A stretch of 11,332 nt of DNA from Bacteroidota bacterium (GTDB taxonomy: Bacteria > Bacteroidota > Bacteroidia > Chitinophagales > Saprospiraceae), in NCBI GenBank assembly GCA_024280135.1, contig JAJRQS010000277.1:1-11332 (forward strand), written 5' to 3'. The notes beneath the pieces were generated by a model. It did not search any database and had not been told where the DNA came from. It saw nothing but the letters and a program-made list of their open reading frames with translations. Shown piece after piece: positions 1-6,682 of this stretch (position 1 is its first letter; every line of letters begins with the position of its first letter). The translations under genes and the position numbers were made by a program.

Positions 1-936
1 ATCTTTTACGGTGACTCTTTGAGTGAAGGTTGCATCATGCTTAAACTTGCTCACTTTCATCCCAAAGACCTTATCAAATTTGGTTTCTAGGTTATCACTT
101 TCTTTTGCGAGACCCTGAGTTTTTGCATTTTCTTCATCGAAAGTAAATACGGTTGGTAAAGGGCCATCTTCTCCGACTGTTTGTGAATAGAGATACCAGC
201 CGTCGTCGATGGTGGCTTTAAATATGATGTCGTATTCGGTGTCGTTTACTTTCTTAGAAGTCCATGTCCATTGGACGGGAAGCTTGTTGTCTTGTTTGGA
301 AGTGGAGGGTATGGGTGTAGTAGGTACGGGCGCACTAGCCTTTTCTACTGTTTTTGTTCTTTTTGTAGTTTTGGGTTGCGTTTCTTTTTGGGTTGTTTTT
401 TTTTTCTTTTCAGCGGGAGCTGCTTGGGGAGCCGATTTAGAGGAGGGTTTTGTTTTTTCTTTTTTTACTTCAACCGGTGCTTGTTTAGCAGGCTGTGGGG
501 AGAAGGAAAAATCCACGTCAGTCGGAGGCATACAAGTCTTGTCATTACAAGTCATGAAGGTTAGGTAACCTGTAATAGGCTTAGAGAAATCAGTTACTTT
601 TACTCTTTGGGTAAAGATGCCGTCTTCGATGAACTTGGTAATATTCATCTTGAAAACCTTATCAAATCCTTCTTTTTTGTGCCCAGATTCAGCGACTTTA
701 CCTACTTGCGTAAAATGGTCCCCAGCTTCAAATTCAAAGCTAGTCGGGATGGGCCCATCTTCCCCTACGTGCTGTGAATAGACAGCCCAGCCCTCTTGAA
801 TTTTGGCGTGGAATATGAGATTGTATTCATTGCCGCCTAATTGCTTTATTTCGAATTCCCATTTTACTGGGTTTTGAGCTTGTAACCCAAAGGTTAGAAA
901 GAGAAAAAAAGCGATTAATCCTGTAATATTTTTCAT
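1..936 (-). CDS. DsbD-family thiol-disulfide interchange protein, N-terminal part (cut by window edge)
   Basis: The open frame starts at ATG 934-936 and runs off the left edge after 312 codons, so the C-terminus is missing. Residues 1-20 form a signal peptide (hydrophobic stretch, then GLQAQ), placing the protein in the periplasm. Residues about 23-146 look like a DsbD N-terminal (alpha) domain, which passes electrons from the membrane domain to periplasmic partners. It carries a Cys pair, C130 and C135, in CNDKTCMPP, matching the redox pair of this domain. A Lys/Pro/Thr-rich linker (about 147-218) follows, then a second copy from about 219. The second copy repeats landmarks of the first: GW-x-x-YSQ-x-VGEDGP-x-PT, FDKVF-x-M and FTQRV-x-V. 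The window ends before its own Cys pair. In this family a multi-helix membrane domain and a thioredoxin domain would normally follow, but neither can be seen. The family call is firm; the full architecture is unknown. Confidence 0.8.
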   Translation of the reverse strand, partial: MKNITGLIAFFLFLTFGLQAQNPVKWEFEIKQLGGNEYNLIFHAKIQEGWAVYSQHVGEDGPIPTSFEFEAGDHFTQVGKVAESGHKKEGFDKVFKMNITKFIEDGIFTQRVKVTDFSKPITGYLTFMTCNDKTCMPPTDVDFSFSPQPAKQAPVEVKKEKTKPSSKSAPQAAPAEKKKKTTQKETQPKTTKRTKTVEKASAPVPTTPIPSTSKQDNKLPVQWTWTSKKVNDTEYDIIFKATIDDGWYLYSQTVGEDGPLPTVFTFDEENAKTQGLAKESDNLETKFDKVFGMKVSKFKHDATFTQRVTVKD

Positions 937-965
937 AAGTTCCAATTTGACATATTTTGCTTACG

Positions 966-973
966 CAAAGATG
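966..973 (-). promoter_or_regulatory. Possible -7 promoter box for the DsbD-like gene
   Basis: The minus strand reads CATCTTTG, one mismatch from the Bacteroidota -7 consensus TAnnTTTG, 29 bases before the ATG. No matching -33 TTG is evident. It is listed because most other transcription units in the window have a comparable box at a similar distance; alone it is weak. Confidence 0.35.
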
Positions 974-1091
974 ATGTTTTGGTTTTTAAAGTAGTGTCAT
1001 TCGTATCACATAGTGACTCATCTTGCGCCAACCATAGTTTGTGTAAACGAAAGGGCAAGACAATCAGTATTTTGTCTGCTGCTTGCATTTA

Positions 1092-1101
1092 GCCGTAAGG
1101 C
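1092..1101. repeat. Short GTAA-capped hairpin
   Basis: GCCGTAAGGC forms a 3-bp GC stem closed by a GTAA (GNRA-type) loop. A longer version, GCCC-GTAA-GGGC, occurs at 5862-5873, also between genes and also preceded by a GCTT-containing T-rich stretch. Two copies are too few to define a repeat family. Confidence 0.35.
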
Positions 1102-1350
1102 GACAAAAGACCTTTTTCTCAGAATATGGTGATAGGTATGGCTCAAAGATACATATTTTTGTTGCTTTAGCAAAATAAGGTTTAAAATTGAGTCTGGCAT
1201 ATAGTGGCTTGTGCAAAAAAAAACCTGTAAATGACCGAAAGTGAGAAAAATGAAAGACCAAATCAAACAAGGGGACTATTAAGTAACCTTCAAGCCAAGC
1301 TCATTAAATGATGTCCAAAAGTCGAATACTGTAGTATCTTTACACAAACT

Positions 1351-1358
1351 TATCTTTG
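1351..1358 (+). promoter_or_regulatory. -7 promoter box (TATCTTTG) for the 1392 gene
   Basis: TATCTTTG matches TAnnTTTG exactly and ends 33 bases before the TTG start, giving a predicted leader of roughly 25-30 bases. Two near copies, TATCTTTA, flank it at 1335-1342 and 1362-1369, so the exact box is uncertain. No good -33 TTG is seen. Confidence 0.5.
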
Positions 1359-1391
1359 TACTATCTTTATCGGTAATGTAAAACAAATCCC

Positions 1392-2810
1392 TTGGAACTC
1401 CTTAAGAAAACTAAACGCCCAGCTCTTTTTATTTCCTTGATACTGGTGTATCTAATTGGATTGTTTTTTATCAATCAAGCTCCTACAGATGATCACAATT
1501 GGCGTCAAACATTGACGCTAATGATAGCTAGGAATTTTATGGCACCAGATGCTAATATTTTTTTCCCAAAGTATGACATCGGGAAATCGCCAGGTATTAT
1601 GGCCGGAGAATTTCCTTTTTATAACTATATACTATCTTTCTTTTACAATGTATTAGGCTATAATGAATGGGTCGGACGATGGCTCAATTGGACCGCAACC
1701 TTCCTTGGATTTTGGTTTTTTTTTAAGACCATGAAAAGATACAAGGGGCATTGGATGGGTTTCTTTTCTACATTCTTTTTGATGTTTTCGGTTGTGTTAG
1801 TCTATGCACGTAAGACAATGCCCGATACATTTGCTTTAAGTCTAGTATTGATTGGTATTTACTATGCTTGGTCTTATTTGGAAGAGATGAAAAAACGAGA
1901 CTTAGCGCTAGGATTTGTTTTTTTGACCCTGGGCTTTTTGAATAAGATTTCTTTTATCCCTCCTGCTATTATTTTACTGATTCCTTTTTTTGATGCAAGA
2001 AACCCCTTGCGGGGAAAAATTATTTTTAGTGCATTGATGTTGGTGACCCTTGGGATGATTGGGTTTTGGTATGGGTACTGGATGGACTACTTATTAGAGA
2101 CGTATCAAAATCAATTGATTTGGCCAACTACCTTGAGTGAAGGGTGGCAGGTATTTATTAATAATACGAATGCCCATTTAGAAGCTTTTCGGGAAACGAT
2201 CTATCGAAATACGGTTAGCTTTTACTTGGCGATTGCTGGAATAATTGTCGCTATCTTTAGTCGTGACGTTAAGTATGTGGTCGCTTTTGCCTTGTATAGT
2301 TTGGTCACTTTTTTATTTATTCTAAAGACAGCGGGTACGTTTCATACACATGAATATTATGTCATCTTGTATGTACCGATGATGGCAATGAATATTGGAT
2401 ATTTGTTTAATAAGTTGATAGATTGGAAGCGTAAACCTATTACGGCCTATATGTTATTTTTAGTCACTTTAGTATTGGGTTTCTTCCCATTGCGTCGAGT
2501 GTATGAAGATTACCAATATGGACAAACACATAATTACCATATTTCTTTAAAACCAATAGTCGATAAATTTATTGGTCCCACAGACTCTGTAATGGTTAAT
2601 TCTTTTTTGAATCCTTCGTTAGCGTATTTTTCCGGAAGGAAGGCTTGGTCTGTTCGGAATGATGTGATGGGTAAGACGGAATGGATGCCTGATTTCAAAC
2701 GGCAAGGTCTAAAGTTGATAATTGTTGATAAACATACGTTTCCGGAAAGTGATACGCTGCCATATTTACTCCTATATGAAGATGAGCACTTTCGATTATT
2801 TAAGCCTTGA
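1392..2810 (+). CDS. GT-C fold membrane glycosyltransferase (family 39/ArnT-like)
   Basis: A 472-residue polytopic membrane protein, probably transferring a sugar from a polyprenyl-phosphate donor on the periplasmic side. After a first membrane helix (about 10-27) comes the acidic motif TDDHNWRQ (D33, D34), the position of the catalytic Asp in GT-C enzymes. Then follow IARNF (45-49), EFPFY (73-77) and YARKTMPD (138-145), all typical of the Bacteroidota GT39-like group. Many more hydrophobic helices follow, and a short soluble C-terminus starts near residue 370. An in-frame TAA at 1374-1376 stops upstream extension. The first Met codon (residue 44) would delete helix 1 and the DD motif, so the TTG at 1392 is chosen as start. 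No Shine-Dalgarno is seen. The next gene is convergent, one base away. The acceptor (lipid A, O-antigen or protein) cannot be told from sequence. Confidence 0.75.
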   Translation: MELLKKTKRPALFISLILVYLIGLFFINQAPTDDHNWRQTLTLMIARNFMAPDANIFFPKYDIGKSPGIMAGEFPFYNYILSFFYNVLGYNEWVGRWLNWTATFLGFWFFFKTMKRYKGHWMGFFSTFFLMFSVVLVYARKTMPDTFALSLVLIGIYYAWSYLEEMKKRDLALGFVFLTLGFLNKISFIPPAIILLIPFFDARNPLRGKIIFSALMLVTLGMIGFWYGYWMDYLLETYQNQLIWPTTLSEGWQVFINNTNAHLEAFRETIYRNTVSFYLAIAGIIVAIFSRDVKYVVAFALYSLVTFLFILKTAGTFHTHEYYVILYVPMMAMNIGYLFNKLIDWKRKPITAYMLFLVTLVLGFFPLRRVYEDYQYGQTHNYHISLKPIVDKFIGPTDSVMVNSFLNPSLAYFSGRKAWSVRNDVMGKTEWMPDFKRQGLKLIIVDKHTFPESDTLPYLLLYEDEHFRLFKP

Positions 2811-2811
2811 G

Positions 2812-4596
2812 TTATTCATCAAACACGATTACCTTCAAATCATCAATAGCGGCTGTGCTGTGATCAGAGTATGACAAAAAGAATAGTTTTACTTCATCAA
2901 ATGGTTTTGTTGGAATCTTACTGTCAAGATGTAATGTTTTAGGCCCATCTCCTTCTATGAGGTAATCCAAACGGATAAGATTTGTCTTGACATCTTGACC
3001 CTTATTTTTGTATTGTAAAACAAATTGAGTCGCACTCCAGTCGTTCCATTCTTTTGGACGTAATTGTATTTTGGCCGATGCCCGTAACCATTTTTTGTCC
3101 TTCGGGACAGTAAGTGCAACAACTGGAAAATGAGCACCTTTCTTGCTTAAACAAAAACTCTTTTCCCCTGAAAGAGGTGCATCTGGACAAATGCTTATAG
3201 AGTCTTGTTCAAAGTCATTGAAATAGATTTCAGTTGAATTCAAAATGGGTCTTTCGTAATAATCCTTATTGTCTAATAGGGCCTTGTGATTGATGTCAGC
3301 TTTCGTACGTAAAAAGACTTTTCTAAAATAATACCTATTCATGCGTTCTGGATGTAACTGGCCACCATAGTGCGCTTGATAGGTTAACCAGAAATTGTAA
3401 TAGGTACAAAAAATAATAGCGGCAAAAAAAACGCCCTTTATCCATCGGCTTCGGCTCAATATATATTCTGTTAGAGCGGCTAAAGGGAAAGCTAGTAATA
3501 CATATAATTGAACGACAGACCGTTGACTCATAGACCCACCATACCACCACACTTGCCAAGAAAAAACAATGTACATAAAAAGCAGGCTGTAAATCAATGA
3601 GGGTAAAAAAAGTGTTTTTCGTTTGGACAACAAAAAGAAACCAGGTACAATAAGGGACATGATAGGCGTATAGACCCACCATCCTTTTTTGAAAGTAAAA
3701 ATACAATTGTAAAAATGGGGACTCAAAAAATCAAATCCTTGATCGCCATAGCTATAATATATCCAATCTCCAGTGGCATACTTCCAATATGTTAACTGAA
3801 TGGATCCAATTAGTATCACTAATATGGTGGCCATGATAAGATGGGAAAAGTGAGCCCATAGAAACTGTATTCTTTCTTTAATCCTTTTTTGATCTACAAG
3901 CCAAAACAAGGGTATTAAAATTGAAATCAGTTCTGTGGGCCGGATAAGAGTCATTAGGCCTACGGTAAGCCCAATGGCTATGCCTGTTTTTAGTCTTGGG
4001 TGTTTATAATAATTTTCCGAAAGGAGAAAAAGAATAGCATATAGGGTGAAAAGGTGATTGTGCGTGTACGCATTTTCAATGGTGTTTTGGTTTAAGTAAT
4101 TGGTTGCAAAATAAATAATGAACAAAACGATGGCAACAGCGGAATCTTTAAAATGCCGGAGTAGTAGTTTTCGAAGTAAAATGAAACCCAAAATATTAAC
4201 CAACAATCCCCAGACTCCGATAGCCAATTGGTAGGGGTAGGAGAACCCATCTGCTGGATAGCCAAATGGTTCGGCTAAAATATGTGCTAGCCAAAATGCG
4301 GGTATAAAAAGAATTGATTGCCCAATCGCATATTTTGTAATTTTTGTTCCTTTGGGCGTAGGAAAAGCTTCAAAACCAGTATGATATTCTTTTGCTTTTT
4401 GCTCTGTTGTTTTGATGTCACCCAGGTCATGATAGATAAAAGCAGAAGGAAGATAAACGTAATAACCGGCAGCATCCCATGAAATAATACCTTCTGTCCC
4501 TGACTTTTCCCATTTTGGATAGAAGAAAAATCCAATTAAAATAATGCCGGCTATGATGAGCCAAAGCGCGTAAATAGAATTTTTGGTTTTGGACAT
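2812..4596 (-). CDS. Large GT-C-like membrane protein with periplasmic C-terminal domain
   Basis: A 594-residue protein with a first membrane helix at about 8-26, then an exposed loop containing WDAAGYYVYLP (D41), the expected site of the GT-C catalytic acid. About ten further hydrophobic segments reach residue 400. RPTE (219-222) and WWYGGSMSQRS (350-360) resemble motifs conserved in Bacteroidota membrane glycosyltransferase-like proteins. Residues about 450-594 form a soluble beta-rich region with two Cys (C470, C482) that could pair. Its alternating hydrophobic pattern suggests a jelly-roll or carbohydrate-binding-like fold, which is inference. The likely role is envelope or surface glycan assembly. 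It is convergent with another GT-C gene but not closely similar to it by eye, so they do not look like recent duplicates. Exact substrate unknown. Confidence 0.65.
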   Translation of the reverse strand: MSKTKNSIYALWLIIAGIILIGFFFYPKWEKSGTEGIISWDAAGYYVYLPSAFIYHDLGDIKTTEQKAKEYHTGFEAFPTPKGTKITKYAIGQSILFIPAFWLAHILAEPFGYPADGFSYPYQLAIGVWGLLVNILGFILLRKLLLRHFKDSAVAIVLFIIYFATNYLNQNTIENAYTHNHLFTLYAILFLLSENYYKHPRLKTGIAIGLTVGLMTLIRPTELISILIPLFWLVDQKRIKERIQFLWAHFSHLIMATILVILIGSIQLTYWKYATGDWIYYSYGDQGFDFLSPHFYNCIFTFKKGWWVYTPIMSLIVPGFFLLSKRKTLFLPSLIYSLLFMYIVFSWQVWWYGGSMSQRSVVQLYVLLAFPLAALTEYILSRSRWIKGVFFAAIIFCTYYNFWLTYQAHYGGQLHPERMNRYYFRKVFLRTKADINHKALLDNKDYYERPILNSTEIYFNDFEQDSISICPDAPLSGEKSFCLSKKGAHFPVVALTVPKDKKWLRASAKIQLRPKEWNDWSATQFVLQYKNKGQDVKTNLIRLDYLIEGDGPKTLHLDSKIPTKPFDEVKLFFLSYSDHSTAAIDDLKVIVFDE

Positions 4597-4659
4597 TATT
4601 TTTTATTTGAATACCTTCTTTTCATCGCCAGAATAAACGACTTGTGATAAGCGATCACG

Positions 4660-4667
4660 CAAATATA
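4660..4667 (-). promoter_or_regulatory. -7 promoter box (TATATTTG) for the 4596 gene
   Basis: The minus strand reads TATATTTG, an exact TAnnTTTG match, 63 bases before the start codon. It sits in a 14-base plus-strand string CAAATATATGAAAA (4660-4673) that recurs exactly at the zorA promoter (8618-8631). A TTGGC lies further upstream (4692-4696), slightly far for a -33 element. Confidence 0.55.
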
Positions 4668-4844
4668 TGAAAAGTAACGAAGATGGGGTTTGCCAATGGA
4701 GTGTTATAAGGCAACCCAAAAGAAAAACCAACTTAATGGTTCTCCACAATTGCCTTGTTCTATGAATCCTTCTATTTTAAAGATAAACGACTGATTTCTA
4801 GCTACTTGCAAGTTATTACACTTTCCACATTGAATAAAAGTTTT

Positions 4845-4889
4845 AAACAATATGTTTTAAAACTTGTAAGTTAAAACAAAATGTTTTAA
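4845..4889 (+). repeat. Tandem operator-like repeats, 29-base period
   Basis: AAACAATATGTTTTAA (4845-4860) and AAACAAAATGTTTTAA (4874-4889) are 16-base direct repeats with one mismatch, 29 bases apart. Each is roughly palindromic: the second reads AAAACA-aaa-TGTTTT (4873-4887). Between them lies another inverted repeat, AACTT-GT-AAGTT (4861-4872). The second copy fills the spacer of the predicted promoter, which is where a repressor would act. The sites look like those of a dimeric transcription factor, but no candidate regulator is encoded in the window. Confidence 0.55.
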
Positions 4890-4894
4890 GTTTG
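4864..4894 (+). promoter_or_regulatory. Promoter for the glucosaminidase transcript
   Basis: TTG at 4864-4866 and TAAGTTTG at 4887-4894 match the Bacteroidota -33 and -7 elements with a 20-base spacer. This is the only promoter in the window with both elements. Transcription would start near 4900, giving a leader of about 110 bases. Confidence 0.6.
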
Positions 4895-4914
4895 CATTGT
4901 CATTACGACAAAGA

Positions 4915-4998
4915 ATGAGACAGCGCTGGAAACACTGGCTCATTAAACACAAGCTAAAAAGTCAGCCTGTGAATCAAACCGAATTCAGTAACCATTAA
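4915..4998 (+). CDS. Possible 27-residue leader peptide or upstream ORF
   Basis: ATG at 4915 opens a 27-codon frame ending TAA at 4996-4998, 15 bases before the glucosaminidase start and in the same frame. The peptide begins MRQRWKHWLIKHKLK and is strongly basic with three aromatic residues early. Its start lies about 15 bases after the predicted transcription start, so it would be the first ORF on the mRNA. It might be a translated leader, an ancestral N-terminus separated by a stop codon, or chance. The RWKHWL stretch weakly recalls FERHWL in the next protein. No family is recognised. Confidence 0.3.
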   Translation: MRQRWKHWLIKHKLKSQPVNQTEFSNH

Positions 4999-5013
4999 TT
5001 AACACACAACATC

Positions 5014-5781
5014 ATGAATGTTCAATCAATTCTTCAAATGAGAAAGGCGCTTAGGAACGGCTTCGAGAGACATTGGTTGGTCTTGCTTTTATTTACTATT
5101 TATATGACGTCTAATTCTCAGGAGCCGCCCCAGGTCTTGCAATCTGGATTTGTGGGGTCTCCGATCTTTGCGGAAGCTGAAAACACTTCTATTTCTTATT
5201 GGGGTAATGTTACGGATGTAGCCTCAGGCTTCAACCTGAAAAATCCTAAAAAGAATAATCGTTTTCCGAATATCGCTTTCTTAATCAACAAAAACCTCAT
5301 TCATAAAAAAGGGGTAACGCCAGGAATGAAAGAAGTGAATAATCGGATATGCCAAAACTATGTACGAAAATTTGCGAAAGTCGCACGTTCCGAAATGCAC
5401 AAATATGGAATTCCTGCAAGCATCACACTGGCGCAAGGATTACTCGAAAGTGATGCAGGGGGTAGTCGTTTGAGCCGAAAAAACAACAATCATTTTGGTA
5501 TGAAATGTTTTTCACGTAAGTGCAGCAAAGGACATTGCTCAAACTTTACCGATGACAGCCACAAAGATTTTTTTAGAATTTATGATAATGTCTGGCAGTC
5601 TTATCGGGCACATAGTAAGCTCTTGCAAAAGAAGCGGTATCGTGCACTCAAGACCTATGGCAAAGACTATCGAAAATGGGCGCATGGCTTGCGCAAAGCA
5701 GGATATGCAACCGACAAAAGATATGCTTTTAAATTAATCGACATTATCGAGGCACTCCACTTATACGAATTTGATAGATAG
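5014..5781 (+). CDS. Peptidoglycan N-acetylglucosaminidase, GH73 family
   Basis: A 255-residue exported murein hydrolase predicted to cleave the glycan backbone at N-acetylglucosamine. A basic N-terminus precedes a hydrophobic segment (about 20-31, WLVLLLFTIYMT), reading as a signal peptide or anchor. Residues about 33-105 have no recognised domain. The glucosaminidase domain spans about 112-254: GIPASITLAQGLLESDAGGS contains the expected catalytic Glu (E145), followed by NNHFGMKC (158-165), FRIYDNVWQSYRAHS (187-201) and YATDKRYAFKLIDIIE (231-246), all family hallmarks. Three Cys (165, 170, 175) sit after the FGMK motif. ATG 5014 is used; ATG 5038 (M9) would also keep the hydrophobic segment. 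No LysM or SH3 wall-binding domain is present. It has its own promoter and terminator and is convergent with the Zorya-like operon, so it is likely an independent cell-wall remodelling gene. Confidence 0.85.
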   Translation: MNVQSILQMRKALRNGFERHWLVLLLFTIYMTSNSQEPPQVLQSGFVGSPIFAEAENTSISYWGNVTDVASGFNLKNPKKNNRFPNIAFLINKNLIHKKGVTPGMKEVNNRICQNYVRKFAKVARSEMHKYGIPASITLAQGLLESDAGGSRLSRKNNNHFGMKCFSRKCSKGHCSNFTDDSHKDFFRIYDNVWQSYRAHSKLLQKKRYRALKTYGKDYRKWAHGLRKAGYATDKRYAFKLIDIIEALHLYEFDR

Positions 5782-5861
5782 GATTTTTTCGGTAACGGCT
5801 TGCTCAAAATGAAAATTTGTTTTTCCTTGCGCAAATAAGACTAAAGTTCCTACGCTTTTCT

Positions 5862-5873
5862 GCCCGTAAGGGC
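5862..5873. repeat. GTAA-capped GC hairpin
   Basis: GCCC-GTAA-GGGC is a perfect 4-bp GC stem with a GNRA-type loop, just before the terminator stem of the glucosaminidase gene. It resembles the shorter hairpin at 1092-1101. Confidence 0.4.
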
Positions 5874-5874
5874 C

Positions 5875-5911
5875 ACTACCCACAATTGATTTTGCTGGGT
5901 AGTTTTTTTTT
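5875..5911 (+). terminator. Intrinsic terminator of the glucosaminidase gene
   Basis: ACTACCCA (5875-5882) pairs with TGGGTAGT (5896-5903) around a 13-base loop, and a run of nine T (5903-5911) follows. It lies about 95 bases after the glucosaminidase stop. On the minus strand no T-run follows the stem, so it is not an obvious terminator for the HNH gene, whose stop codon lies at 5918-5920. Confidence 0.8.
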
Positions 5912-5917
5912 AGAATT

Positions 5918-6682
5918 TTAGGTAGGAGGTTTTTCATTTAAAGGAAATTTATCTCTGAATTCGTCCAATTGACGCCTCAACGATCGCTTTTTAAAATTAG
6001 CTTTATGATGTTCATCTACCTCTGAATGACATCGAATGCAGAGACATTGTAAGTTACTTGTTTGATTATTTATTTTATTTCTATCTATATGATGTGTATG
6101 GCAGTATTTTCTATGATCGTTTAAATCGATTTCGCATTTTTCACATGTGTATTTTTTCGATTCTCTGTACATCCTGCTTACAGTACTCCAATCTAAAGTG
6201 TAGCCATCCAAATCTAATTTTATTACAGCATTATTATCGGTAAATCGTTTTTGTTGCTCTTCAAAAAACTCCTCCGTAGTTTGATTCCCATTAGCAACAT
6301 TTTGCCTACAATAACCGCACAATTCTAATACTAGCATCCTTTCTTCTTTTGTCCTATTATGGATTACAGGCACTTCTGCTTTGTAAGCTGGAACATATCC
6401 ACGGTATTCATTCATTGCTCGACATTTAACGATGTGAAATTTTGGGTTGCCGTTTGTAAAACTAAATTTTTTCTTATAAAAAAAAATTGGGTATTTTTTT
6501 TCATCTATGCCATTTATATAGCATTCATTGTTATTAATAGTAATTTTACCAGCATCAATTAATGATGCTAGATCTTTTCCAACTATCTGAATTCGAGGAT
6601 CCTCGGTTGTCGGGTTAGGTTTGATTCCTTTGTCCCGAAACCATTGTGCCGTATGACCTTTTGTGAAATCGTATAGAGCCAT
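5918..6682 (-). CDS. zorE: HNH endonuclease, ZorE-like effector
   Basis: A 254-residue soluble protein and the third gene of the operon. The C-terminal HNH domain (about 178-228) has C180-x2-C183, H195-T-H197-H198, N210, then C215-x2-C218-H219. This is a zinc-stabilised HNH fold with the His/Asn/His set intact, so a metal-dependent DNA cutting or nicking activity is expected. The N-terminal half (about 1-175) has no catalytic motif I recognise. It contains FHIVKC (82-87) and LCGYC (121-125), whose three Cys could form a second metal site, and may serve in DNA or partner recognition. The C-terminus is basic (KANFKKRSLRRQ). No signal peptide or membrane helix is present. In type II Zorya the HNH protein is the DNA-targeting effector. 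A stand-alone or restriction-associated HNH gene is the alternative, but the gapless coupling to zorB argues against it. Confidence 0.78.
   Translation of the reverse strand: MALYDFTKGHTAQWFRDKGIKPNPTTEDPRIQIVGKDLASLIDAGKITINNNECYINGIDEKKYPIFFYKKKFSFTNGNPKFHIVKCRAMNEYRGYVPAYKAEVPVIHNRTKEERMLVLELCGYCRQNVANGNQTTEEFFEEQQKRFTDNNAVIKLDLDGYTLDWSTVSRMYRESKKYTCEKCEIDLNDHRKYCHTHHIDRNKINNQTSNLQCLCIRCHSEVDEHHKANFKKRSLRRQLDEFRDKFPLNEKPPT

Larger units (their letters stand above)
937..1391. other. Intergenic region between divergent genes, no gene seen
   Basis: These 455 bases separate the DsbD-like gene (minus) from the glycosyltransferase-like gene (plus). Open frames on the minus strand (about 1018-1270) translate to low-complexity, Phe/His/Ser-rich peptides with no recognisable motif and are not called. 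Visible structure is limited to promoter-like boxes at both ends, a short inverted repeat AGACAA/TTGTCT (1058-1063 and 1072-1077), and a compact GCC-GTAA-GGC hairpin (1092-1101). A small RNA cannot be excluded, but nothing positively supports one. Confidence 0.6.
4597..5013. other. Divergent regulatory region between membrane protein and glucosaminidase
   Basis: This 417-base AT-rich stretch separates two divergent genes. From left to right it holds the minus-strand -7 box, a nested inverted repeat (GGCAA 4710-4714 with TTGCC 4750-4754, enclosing AACCA 4726-4730 with TGGTT 4737-4741), two operator-like repeats, a plus-strand promoter and a 27-codon ORF; the last three have their own entries. 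A 10-base direct repeat ATAAACGACT (4633-4642 and 4783-4792) is probably chance. Confidence 0.6.

Noticed and set aside
209-568. Plus-strand open frames of 119 and 97 codons opposite the DsbD-like gene
   Set aside because: They translate to low-complexity Phe/Gly/Ser-rich peptides and are the antisense shadow of the Lys/Pro-rich linker of the real minus-strand gene.
1018-1270. Two overlapping minus-strand frames of 82 and 68 codons in the first intergenic gap
   Set aside because: No recognisable motif, unusual composition, overlapping each other in different frames, and no convincing start context; treated as noise.
4845-4889. The tandem repeats as a CRISPR array or iteron origin
   Set aside because: Only two units with one mismatch, no spacers of typical length and no cas or rep genes; an operator pair over a promoter explains them better.
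5862-5911. Bidirectional terminator serving the HNH gene as well
   Set aside because: On the minus strand no T-run follows either stem, so only the plus-strand orientation has intrinsic terminator form.
5918-6682. HNH gene as a homing endonuclease or part of a restriction-modification pair
   Set aside because: No intron, intein or methyltransferase is seen, and the gene abuts zorB with no gap in the same operon.
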